From the NCBI RefSeq assembly GCF_006716065.1, contig NZ_VFOL01000001.1:4650001-4714000 (forward strand): 64,000 bases of DNA, read 5' to 3'. Source of the DNA: Salinispora arenicola. GTDB taxonomy: Bacteria > Actinomycetota > Actinomycetes > Mycobacteriales > Micromonosporaceae. The notes under the pieces were generated by a model. It was given only the letters and a program-made list of their open reading frames with translations, was not told where the DNA came from and made no database searches. Shown here piece by piece: positions 56,873 to 64,000 of the stretch. How positions within the stretch are numbered: position 1 is the stretch's first letter; each line of letters starts with the position of its first letter. The translations under genes and the position numbers were made by a program.

Positions 56873-57503
56873 CATTCCGGGTCTGATCCGGGTGGAAACC
56901 ACGACCCCGGCCGATCTCACCATCCGGTGCGCGGAGATGACCCGCGATTCCTATCCGCACCAGCAGGTGTACGGCACGTACTGCACGATTCACCAACACG
57001 TCGACTGTCCGCCGGAGGCGGCCTTCGACTATCTGCGGCAGGGTCACCACCTCGAGGAGTGGACGTTCAGCCTGCGCGAGTTCGCTTACACCAGCACGCC
57101 CGGGCTGTGGCAGGGCGACGACCGACTTGCCCCGAACACCCGGATCTTCGGCCGAGTAGTGGCCAACGCCGACGCCATGACCGTGGACTACCACTGTGCC
57201 TGGGACCAGGGCGACACCCTATGGATGATCTATCTCATGCGGGTCGTGCCGGCATCGTTGGTGCTCGGCCGGCCCGGCTCGCTGATCACCTGGACCAACT
57301 GCCGCCACCCACACTACGTCCGCAACCCCCACCCCTCGTTGACTCCTGGCCCCGAGCGGCCCTGGGTCGGCGACTACTGGGACCTCTTCTATGCCGGGCA
57401 CACCATCGAGATGGGTAACCTCAGGGCGATACTTGAGCACCGGCACCGCAACGGTCTCGCCATCAACGTCCCCCCGGCGCCCGCGCAGTCGGTGACGCCA
57501 TGA
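56844..57503 (+). CDS. SRPBCC-like protein of ThDP/KAS III operon
   Basis: A 219-residue protein with an SRPBCC-like central part (TIHQHVDCPPEAAFDYLRQG then EEWTFSLREF, around residues 48-80) and an unusual His/Trp-rich C-terminal half (WTNCRHPHY, WVGDYWDLFYAGH). I do not recognise a specific family. The many histidines could bind metal. AGGAGGG is well placed before its ATG although this lies inside the ThDP gene, and it overlaps the next gene by four bases. Fixed overlap on both sides implies the three proteins work together, perhaps as a cyclase or aldolase-like partner on the ThDP/KAS III product. Confidence 0.75.
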   Translation: MTTAPSTLADIPGLIRVETTTPADLTIRCAEMTRDSYPHQQVYGTYCTIHQHVDCPPEAAFDYLRQGHHLEEWTFSLREFAYTSTPGLWQGDDRLAPNTRIFGRVVANADAMTVDYHCAWDQGDTLWMIYLMRVVPASLVLGRPGSLITWTNCRHPHYVRNPHPSLTPGPERPWVGDYWDLFYAGHTIEMGNLRAILEHRHRNGLAINVPPAPAQSVTP

Positions 57504-58522
57504 CAGCGGCCGTCCGGCTCCGAGACGTCGCCGGCCACCTTCCCGGGCCGCCCGTGCCGGCGTCGTTCTTCACCGAATACCCGCAGGCGCAGGACGAGCT
57601 CAGGAACAGCCCCATGTTCAAGGTTCCGTCGCTGCGCCACCACGTCACCGACGGTGAAACCAACGTCGATCTCGTGGAAGAGGCCGTCGCGTCGCTCGTC
57701 GATCGGTGGGGCCGGGACGAAATCCGTGCCGTGGACGTCCTGCTCATGCACAGCCAGCTACCGGAAATCCCGTTCGTCGGTGCTGCGGGCGAAGTGGCTC
57801 AGCGGCTGGGTCTGCGCCCTTCATGGGTGATCGATGTCGCCAATGCTGGTTGTGCGTCCTTCGTGCACATGCTGCAGTTGGCCCGGCAGATCCTCGTGAC
57901 GACCGATGCGCGGCGGGCGCTGATCTGCAACGCACAGACCATGGCCGGCCAGTTGTTCACCCAGTCCCGAGTGCGTGGCCTCGCCCAGGCGGCGATACCG
58001 GGCGACGGCTGCGGAGTCGCCTACCTGACCACCGGTGCCAGCGGTTCCTGTGTGCTGGGGCTGCGGGCACATCACCTGGCGGCGTATGCCGGGCAGATGC
58101 GGCTGGAGCGCGAGGACGGCCGCAGATACTGGGAGGCCGGCGACGGGCAGCCGCGTGTTGGTTTCTCGATGGACGGCGTCGCCGCTGTCCTGGAACGGGG
58201 GAACCGCCTGGTACCTGCCGTAGTGCGTGACGTGTGCCAGGAGGTGGGTGTCACCGGTGCCGACATCGACGTCCTGATCACCAATCAGCCCAACAGGACG
58301 TTCCTGCGCACCTGGCGCGAAGCCCTCGGGCTGCCTGCGGAGCGCCATCCGGATACCTTCGACCGGTACGGCAACCTTTTCGGCGCGGCGATGCCGATCA
58401 CCCTCGACGATGCCGCCGCCACTGGTCAGATACCTGATGGTGCCCTGGTCGTTCTTGGCGGCTTCGCCCACGCCGGTGACTACGCTGGCGCGGTGGCGAT
58501 CCGGTGGGAGGGGCGTGGTTAG
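57500..58522 (+). CDS. KAS III-like condensing enzyme or acyltransferase, His replaced by Asn
   Basis: A 340-residue thiolase-fold protein of the FabH/KAS III group. The acyl-accepting cysteine is Cys118 in VANAGCASFVH. Where FabH has VPHQAN the sequence reads ITNQPN (Asn262), so the catalytic histidine is missing; the later Asn292 in RYGNLFGAA is kept. A Cys-Asn-Asn set is atypical for decarboxylative condensation and suggests acyl transfer or other chemistry, as in CerJ-like KAS III acyltransferases with modified triads. The ATG overlaps the SRPBCC stop (ATGA). It ends the four-gene operon. Confidence 0.85.
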   Translation: MTAAVRLRDVAGHLPGPPVPASFFTEYPQAQDELRNSPMFKVPSLRHHVTDGETNVDLVEEAVASLVDRWGRDEIRAVDVLLMHSQLPEIPFVGAAGEVAQRLGLRPSWVIDVANAGCASFVHMLQLARQILVTTDARRALICNAQTMAGQLFTQSRVRGLAQAAIPGDGCGVAYLTTGASGSCVLGLRAHHLAAYAGQMRLEREDGRRYWEAGDGQPRVGFSMDGVAAVLERGNRLVPAVVRDVCQEVGVTGADIDVLITNQPNRTFLRTWREALGLPAERHPDTFDRYGNLFGAAMPITLDDAAATGQIPDGALVVLGGFAHAGDYAGAVAIRWEGRG

Positions 58523-59098
58523 CACGCCTCAGCTACCCTTCGTCGCGGCCCGAATTGTGGCGGGTGTCGATGGCTTGACCAGATGGCATGGTCGAGGCGC
58601 CGCGGCGGTGGGGGGTGTGCCCAGGCAGGCTCGGGTTGTGTTGATCACCGCCATTGGGTCTTAGTGGACGGCGGGATTGTGCACGTGGGCGACCTGCGCG
58701 GTGTCCGGCCGGGTGGTCCACGTTCGTGCATGCCGGTGCCGTAACAGCTGCGTCCTGGCTGCATCGGCCGGGGGCGGCTCAGTCTACTGCCGCAACCACG
58801 CCGCCCACCCAGCAGGCGGCACGTCGTGCCGACGAATTCCGTGAACGTTCGTGGTCGAAGCACTGGATACGGCTGGGTCGCCGGCTCGCAGCGGTGCGCT
58901 TGCGGCTGATGTAGCGGCCGACATGACGAGCAGGTTCAAGCAGCGACCGGACGTCCTCGGCTTCCAGACCCGTGGTCCGGCGGGCATCGCGTGTCCCGGC
59001 GGGTGCGCCGCAGGTGTGAGCGCATCAGCGGCGGCACCCACGCAGCACTAACCGGAACGATTGTCATAATCAGTGGACCTACGAGCCCTGAGGAAGAC
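58523..59098. other. Intergenic region with weak Zur-like site at right end
   Basis: About 576 bases without a supported gene. A minus-strand open frame around 58645-58863 has no domain. The right end holds the promoter of the methyltransferase and a Zur-like sequence listed separately. Confidence 0.4.
59053..59072 (-). promoter_or_regulatory. Weak candidate Zur box before methyltransferase
   Basis: Read on the minus strand, TGATTATGACAATCGTTCC has the half-site ATGAnAATC of actinobacterial Zur boxes intact, while the second half is poor. It lies 27 bases before the methyltransferase ATG. Confidence 0.35.
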
Positions 59099-59839
59099 AT
59101 GAACGATCCGTACGTACAGTCAGCCGAGTACATGGACCTCCTGATCGCCGATGCGTGGGGCCTCTTCGCCCCCGGACTTTCCGAGGCCCTGCGCGGCCTC
59201 GGCGGCGAAACCGGCGTCACGGTGGACCTGGGCGCCGGCACCGGGCGTGGCGTCGCGGTGATCTGCGCCAGCCTGCCCGATGACTCGCCGGTGCTGGCCG
59301 TGGAGCCCTCACCCGCACTCCGTGCGGTGCTCCTTGCTCGAGCGCACGAGGACGAACGCCTGAGCTCACGTGTGACGGTCTCGTCGGCCGACGCGTTGGG
59401 CGTGCCGCTGCCCGACCGGGTGCGGGCGCTGGTGGCGATGAACATGATCGGCCACTTGTCGCCGGGCGACCGGCATGAACTGTGGCGGCGTATTGTCCCG
59501 CGCCTGGTCCGCGGGGGCTGTGTGGTCGTCAACCTCGCTCCGCCGACGCGTCCGGCCGGAGTCCCGAGAAGCCGAATGGCCAGCCGCAGCGTGGGCGACC
59601 TGACCTACGAGGGTTGGGCGAGCGCCGAGGCCGTCGGCGAACAACAGATCAGATGGCACCTGACCTACCTGACCCGGTCGTCGGAGGGGTCAACGGTGTC
59701 GGAGGTGGCCGTGGACTACGACTGGTGGGTCATGAACGAGGCGGAGCTGCGCGATGAGCTTGCGGAGCACGGGCTGACTACGCGGCAAATCGGGCATCCC
59801 GACGCCAGCCTGTACGTCGCGACCCGCCTACAGAATTGA
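59099..59839 (+). CDS. Class I SAM-dependent methyltransferase
   Basis: A 246-residue small-molecule methyltransferase. VTVDLGAGTGRGVAVI at about residues 40-55 is SAM motif I, VLAVEPSPALR motif II, and LVAMNMIGHLSPGDR covers the region of motif IV. GAGGAAGAC precedes the ATG. It is 111 bases upstream of the NRPS on the same strand, with a Zur box between them, so it may be a tailoring enzyme with its own zinc-responsive promoter. N-, O- or C-methylation cannot be distinguished; thiazoline siderophores often carry N- or C-methyl groups. Confidence 0.87.
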   Translation: MNDPYVQSAEYMDLLIADAWGLFAPGLSEALRGLGGETGVTVDLGAGTGRGVAVICASLPDDSPVLAVEPSPALRAVLLARAHEDERLSSRVTVSSADALGVPLPDRVRALVAMNMIGHLSPGDRHELWRRIVPRLVRGGCVVVNLAPPTRPAGVPRSRMASRSVGDLTYEGWASAEAVGEQQIRWHLTYLTRSSEGSTVSEVAVDYDWWVMNEAELRDELAEHGLTTRQIGHPDASLYVATRLQN

Positions 59840-59858
59840 ACGCTGCCCCAGTTTGAAT

Positions 59859-59873
59859 TGGGAATCATTTTCA
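59859..59873 (+). promoter_or_regulatory. Zur box upstream of NRPS
   Basis: TGGGAATCATTTTCA matches 13 of 15 positions of the palindromic Streptomyces/Mycobacterium Zur consensus TGAAAATCATTTTCA. It sits 77 bases before the NRPS ATG in an AT-rich patch within otherwise GC-rich DNA. No IdeR/DmdR1 iron-box pattern is visible. Predicts repression in zinc-replete cells. Confidence 0.7.
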
Positions 59874-59949
59874 ACTAGGGTCTCCGGTGCGCCGGCCGCC
59901 GGCCACCCGGCGGCGCGCTCCACAAAGCCGTCGCAGCTACGGAGACCGG

Positions 59950-62900
59950 ATGAACCTGCCCCTGATGCCCGAAGCGGTCCTCGACGACGTACTCGACTGC
60001 ATCGCCGAGGTCCTCGGCACGGATCCGGGGCTGATCGATGTGGAAGCACCACTGACAGCCCTGGGTCTGGAGTCGTTCACCGCCGTACGGCTCCGCCGGC
60101 GGATCCGGGAGCGCACCGGACACGACCTTCCGCTGACCGCGTTCCTCGACAACGCCACCGCGACGCGCCTCGCCCGGCACCTGTCGGAAGTCCCTGGGAG
60201 GCCAGCTGGCACCGCTGAATCCAGCGAGCAGCGCGCCGACGGGCAGCCGGGCGGCCGGGCGGCCTTCCCCTTGACTCCGGTCCAGGAGTCCTACCTTGTC
60301 GGGCGGGAGTCAGGCCTGGTCCTCGGCGGGGTGGCCACCTTCTACTACTACGAGTACGACCGGGTCAGCGACGACGCCGCCGCCGACCTCCAGCGGCTCG
60401 AAGTCGCCTGGAACCAACTGGTCGACCACCACCCGATGCTACGGATGGTGGTCGACCAGCGTGGCCGTGGGGAGATCCTGCCCACGGCCGGTCCCTACCG
60501 CATCGGCGTCACCGACCTGCGAGGCGCCTCACCCGCACAGGTGGACGAGTCGTTGGCCACGCTCCGGCACGAACGCTCCCACCAGGTACGCCCAACCGGG
60601 CAGTGGCCGTTGTTCGACCTGCACGCGGCGTTCCTACCCGATGGTCGTACCCGCCTCTACATCGGCTTCGACGTGCTGATCACCGACATGGCCGGATGGA
60701 TGCTGCTGATGCGGCAGTGGGGACAACTCGTCGCCGACCCGACGACATCCCTGCCCGAGCCTCCCGCCGAGTTCGCCGACCTGCTGCACGCCCGGGAGAC
60801 GGATCTGGAGTGGACCCAGCGGCGGGAACGGGACCGCGCCTACTGGGCAGCCCGCGTCGCCGAGCTTCCTCCAGCGCCACGCCTACCGGTGACCCGTGCC
60901 GCCGAGTCCACCGTGCCGCCCCGCTTCGCGCGGCACCCCGGCCAGCTCGACGTGCAGGCCTGGCGGACACTCCGCACCCGGTGTACCGAGCACGGGGTGA
61001 CAGCGACCGCCGCGTTGCTAGCCGCGTTCGCGGTGATCCTCGAGCGGTGGGGCGCCGGCGAGCAGGTCTGCCTGAACACCACCCTCTTCGAGCGTCCGGA
61101 GAAGCCCGAGGGTATCGACCTGGTGGTGGGCGACTTCACCACCACCGCGTTGGTAGGTACCCCGAGAATCGACCCGGCCTCGTGGAACGGATTCGCTGGT
61201 TACGCATCGGAGCTCAACCGTCGCTTTTGGGAGGACCTGGACCACCGGTCGGTCTCCGGAGTTGATGTGCTGCGGGGGCTCAGCGACAGCTCCGGTGCCC
61301 CGCCCTACCCGGTCGTCTTCACCAGTGGGGTAGGACTCGCCGGTGACGGCACCGCGGCTCCGGCGAGCTGGCTTGGCGCGGAGGTCTTCGGCGTCTCGCA
61401 GACCCCCCAAGTGCTGCTCGACCATATCGTGTGGGACGAGGACGGCGTACTCCGAATCGCCTGGGACGGTGTCGTTGACGCCTTTCCCGACGGCTATCTG
61501 CGCAGCATGCTCGACGCGTACGTCCGGCTGCTGCACCGCCTCACCGAGGCCAGCGCGTGGAAGGACCCGAGACTCGCCTGGGATCCCTTCGTCCTGCCCA
61601 TGGAACCGTTGGACGTCGACCCGTTCCCTGATGCCGGCCCGCTGCTGCACGACCCGGCGACCAGCATCGCCCGCCGTATGCCGGAGAAGCCGGCCCTGTA
61701 CGCGGGGGGCGCCGTTACCTCGCACGGCCGGTTGGCCGAGGGCGTCGCCGCGACCGCTGCCGCTCTTGCCGCCGCCGGTGTCGGTACCGGCGACCTGGTG
61801 GCGGTCGCCTGCGAGAAGGGGCTGGCCCAGGTCGTCGCGGTCCTGGCGGTCAACGCCGCCGGCGCGGGCTACCTGCCGGTCGAGCCGTCCTGGCCGGATG
61901 CCCGGGTGGCCACGATCTGTGCCCGCGCTGGAGTGCGGCATGCCCTGGTGGGCCGGGGTGTTCGGACCACGTGGCCCGAAGGCGTGTCGACGCACCGCCT
62001 GACCGCAGCCGGCCGGCCCGGCCGCCGATCACGGAAGAGTGTCTCCGAACCAACCCCACCGCCATCGCGACCCGGCCCGGATGCCACCGCATACGTCATC
62101 TTCACCTCCGGCTCCACGGGGCAGCCGAAGGGCGTCGAGATCCAGCACCGCGCCGCCCGCACCACCATCGACGACATCGCCGACCGCTTCGGCATCCACG
62201 CCGATGACCGGGTGCTGGCGCTATCCGCGCTCAGCTTCGATCTCTCCGTCTTCGACATCTACGGCGTTCTCGGCGCGGGCGGGGCGCTGGTCCTGCCCGA
62301 CCCGGCCCGGCAGCGCGATCCGCAGCACTGGCTGGAACTTGCCGAGCGGCATGGCGTCACGGTGTGGAACACCGCCCCCGCACTGTTGGAGATGCTCGTC
62401 GAGTACGCCGAGATCGAGCCGGAGGTCGCGAGCCGGGCGCTGCGCAACCTACGGCTGGTGATGCTCTCCGGCGACTGGATTCCGTTGACGCTGCCCGAAC
62501 GATTGCGTCGACTTGCCCCACAGGCGCGGGTGATGAGTCTGGGCGGTGCGACCGAGGCGTCCATTTGGTCGATCACCTACCCGGTGACGGACGTCGCCCC
62601 GGGGTGGCGGAGCATCCCCTACGGCCGGGCGTTGCGGGCCCAGTCCTTCCACATTCTCGACCCGGACGGCGGGCCGTGCCCGGTGGGTGAGCCGGGGGAA
62701 CTGTTCATCGGCGGCGATGGGCTCGCCCGGGGATACATTGGCGATCCGGAGCAGACGGGGTATCGCTTCGCCCGGCACCCGCTGTTGGGTGAGCGGCTGT
62801 ACCGCACCGGAGACCTGGGACGCTGGCGGACCGACGGAAACATCGAGTTCCTGGGACGCGTCGACCGGCAGGTCAAGATCCGCGGACATCGGATCGAACT

Positions 62901-63936
62901 CGGTGAGATCGAGGCCGCGCTCGGTCGGCACCCGGCCCTGCGGCAGTGCATCGTGGCCGCGGTACGTGGTGCCGACGAGCGCCCCCGCTTGGCCGCCTAC
63001 GTGGTGCCGAAGGGGGGAGATGTCGTCCCGACCGCCGACGAATTGGCCGGGACGCTGCGCGAACGGCTGCCCGACTACATGGTTCCGAGCAAGTTCCTTG
63101 TGCTCGACTCGCTGCCGGTCACCCCGAACGGCAAGATCGACTACGCGGCACTACCCAATCCGTACCAGGCGGGGGACGCCGACGTGCCGCCACGTCACGC
63201 GACGCTCTCGCCGCCCGCGTCGCCGGTAGTTCCCCCGGTCACGTCCGCCCCACGCTTCGTCGACTGGGCCGGTACGGCGGTGGCCGAGGCGGAGGCACTC
63301 GGCCTCGAGGTCGCACTCGTCGTCCGCCCGGGGCGAATGTCACCGGCGCAGGCCCTCGTCGCGGCGACGCGCTGGCTCGACCGGGTCCACTCGGCAGGCG
63401 CCACCGCACTGGTCGAGCGGATCCCCGCTGACGGCCTCATCGAACTCGCTCAGCGGACCACCGACCCAACACGCCTCGACGCCCTTCCGCCAGCTCCACA
63501 GAGCACGCCGGCCCCACAGAGTGTGTCGGTCGCCGAACCGGCAGCAGCCGCGCTGAACCGGACCGGGCCGGAGCCTGCAGGTCACCCGGTCGCCGATGGT
63601 TGTACCGCTGATCCGGCCACCACCGACGCGGTCATCGCGGTCCTTGCAGACCTGACGGGGGAGCCGGTTCGAGCGGACAGCGCATTCGCCGCGCTGGGCG
63701 TGACCTCGCTCACGCTGGTGCTGACGCACCGCAGGCTGCGGGAGAGCATTGCGCCCCAACTCGTACTCGCGGACATGTTCGGCCATGCCACGGTGGCCTC
63801 CCTCGCCGCGCACATCACCACCTTGACCACGGCGAATAACACCCAAGCACTCGGGCCGTCGGCCGCTTCGGTGCCATCGGCCCGACGCTCGTCCCGGCTG
63901 GCCGCCCGTACCCGCGCTCAGGAGGTGGACCGGTGA
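59950..63936 (+). CDS. NRPS: aryl/acyl carrier - heterocyclization - adenylation (Cys) - carrier
   Basis: A 1328-residue assembly-line protein. Order: carrier (about 5-75, Ser in LGLESFTAV near 41), heterocyclization Cy domain (about 100-540, signature DVLITDMAGW near 240 for DxxxxD), adenylation (about 570-1060, TSGSTGQPKG near 718), an unassigned 110-residue linker, and a second carrier (about 1200-1275, Ser in LGVTSLTLV near 1251). The A domain shows SFDLSVFDIYG, VWNTAP, LSGDW and GGATEASIWS, giving the cysteine code DLF-N-LS-L-IW. It should therefore cyclise cysteine onto a starter acyl group, making a 2-substituted thiazoline as in yersiniabactin, pyochelin and coelibactin. No salicylate-activating gene is in view. 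GGAG precedes the ATG. Confidence 0.92.
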   Translation: MNLPLMPEAVLDDVLDCIAEVLGTDPGLIDVEAPLTALGLESFTAVRLRRRIRERTGHDLPLTAFLDNATATRLARHLSEVPGRPAGTAESSEQRADGQPGGRAAFPLTPVQESYLVGRESGLVLGGVATFYYYEYDRVSDDAAADLQRLEVAWNQLVDHHPMLRMVVDQRGRGEILPTAGPYRIGVTDLRGASPAQVDESLATLRHERSHQVRPTGQWPLFDLHAAFLPDGRTRLYIGFDVLITDMAGWMLLMRQWGQLVADPTTSLPEPPAEFADLLHARETDLEWTQRRERDRAYWAARVAELPPAPRLPVTRAAESTVPPRFARHPGQLDVQAWRTLRTRCTEHGVTATAALLAAFAVILERWGAGEQVCLNTTLFERPEKPEGIDLVVGDFTTTALVGTPRIDPASWNGFAGYASELNRRFWEDLDHRSVSGVDVLRGLSDSSGAPPYPVVFTSGVGLAGDGTAAPASWLGAEVFGVSQTPQVLLDHIVWDEDGVLRIAWDGVVDAFPDGYLRSMLDAYVRLLHRLTEASAWKDPRLAWDPFVLPMEPLDVDPFPDAGPLLHDPATSIARRMPEKPALYAGGAVTSHGRLAEGVAATAAALAAAGVGTGDLVAVACEKGLAQVVAVLAVNAAGAGYLPVEPSWPDARVATICARAGVRHALVGRGVRTTWPEGVSTHRLTAAGRPGRRSRKSVSEPTPPPSRPGPDATAYVIFTSGSTGQPKGVEIQHRAARTTIDDIADRFGIHADDRVLALSALSFDLSVFDIYGVLGAGGALVLPDPARQRDPQHWLELAERHGVTVWNTAPALLEMLVEYAEIEPEVASRALRNLRLVMLSGDWIPLTLPERLRRLAPQARVMSLGGATEASIWSITYPVTDVAPGWRSIPYGRALRAQSFHILDPDGGPCPVGEPGELFIGGDGLARGYIGDPEQTGYRFARHPLLGERLYRTGDLGRWRTDGNIEFLGRVDRQVKIRGHRIELGEIEAALGRHPALRQCIVAAVRGADERPRLAAYVVPKGGDVVPTADELAGTLRERLPDYMVPSKFLVLDSLPVTPNGKIDYAALPNPYQAGDADVPPRHATLSPPASPVVPPVTSAPRFVDWAGTAVAEAEALGLEVALVVRPGRMSPAQALVAATRWLDRVHSAGATALVERIPADGLIELAQRTTDPTRLDALPPAPQSTPAPQSVSVAEPAAAALNRTGPEPAGHPVADGCTADPATTDAVIAVLADLTGEPVRADSAFAALGVTSLTLVLTHRRLRESIAPQLVLADMFGHATVASLAAHITTLTTANNTQALGPSAASVPSARRSSRLAARTRAQEVDR

Positions 63937-64000
63937 ATACGACCGAGAACCCTGACGAGTCGTTGATCGCCGTCACCGCGCTGGACTGCCGGTTTCCCGG
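63933..64000 (+). CDS. Polyketide synthase, ketosynthase start only (cut by window edge)
   Basis: The first 22 residues of a type I PKS. SLIAVTALDCRFPG is the usual opening of a ketosynthase domain. The GTG overlaps the NRPS stop and AGGAGG lies six bases before it, so the two are made together. An NRPS-to-PKS hand-off after a thiazoline is the arrangement of yersiniabactin-type lines. The rest lies outside the window. Confidence 0.85.
   Translation, partial: MNTTENPDESLIAVTALDCRFP

Noticed and set aside
58645-58863. Possible transposase remnant between KAS III-like gene and methyltransferase
   Set aside because: No recognisable DDE motif, terminal inverted repeats or target duplication could be seen.
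59859-59873. Iron box (IdeR/DmdR1) instead of Zur box
   Set aside because: The TTAGGTTAG-type pattern is absent, while the AATCATTTTCA core fits Zur.

Overview
The window is high-GC actinomycete DNA, probably Micromonosporaceae. This rests on codon use, frequent GTG starts, an ortholog of Actinoplanes aculeacin A acylase and a GC-rich type I-E CRISPR repeat. No rRNA or tRNA gene was seen. It holds parts of two secondary-metabolite loci separated by a variable region with an orphan CRISPR array.

Region 1 (about 1-38,700) is the peripheral part of a beta-tyrosine-containing natural product cluster of the C-1027/maduropeptin/kedarcidin (nine-membered enediyne) type. The beta-tyrosine arm is an MIO aminomutase (33814), a C*-A-PCP NRPS with a dead condensation domain (30488), a free carrier protein (29951), a flavin halogenase cut by the left edge (1), an HpaB-type ring hydroxylase (24778), a catechol-type O-methyltransferase (29253) and a stand-alone condensation enzyme (26522). 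The sugar arm is a nucleotidyltransferase (27912), UDP-glucose dehydrogenase (2958), UDP-glucuronate decarboxylase-like SDR (4289), sugar C-methyltransferase (1554), a class III aminotransferase as candidate aminating enzyme (21662) and a glycosyltransferase (8805). A drug exporter, three P450s with an interposed TIM-barrel protein, an MDR dehydrogenase, two paralogous FAD oxidoreductases and an AraC regulator complete it. The enediyne PKS itself is not in the window, so the product class is inferred. Between 10.6 and 15.2 kb lie genes that may be resistance or bystander functions (Eis-like acetyltransferase, AlkD-like DNA glycosylase, ArsR/SRPBCC pair, VOC protein, secreted protein).

Region 2 (about 38.8-53.7 kb) is a mixed zone: a decayed acyl-CoA dehydrogenase-like pseudogene, a secreted sphingomyelinase-type phosphodiesterase, a GNAT, a divergent HxlR/SnoaL pair, an ArsB-type permease, an O-methyltransferase, a 31-repeat type I-E CRISPR array with no cas genes in view, an aculeacin-acylase ortholog and an MFS exporter.

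Region 3 (about 54.1 kb to the right edge) is the start of a second biosynthetic locus. Four tightly coupled genes encode a DJ-1/AraC regulator, a ThDP enzyme, an SRPBCC protein and a KAS III-like enzyme whose catalytic His is replaced by Asn. They are followed by a methyltransferase and an NRPS (carrier-heterocyclization-A(Cys)-carrier) coupled to a PKS that runs off the edge. A near-consensus Zur box precedes the NRPS and a weaker one precedes the methyltransferase. This suggests a zinc-regulated thiazoline metallophore of the coelibactin/yersiniabactin type with an unusual starter or tailoring operon.
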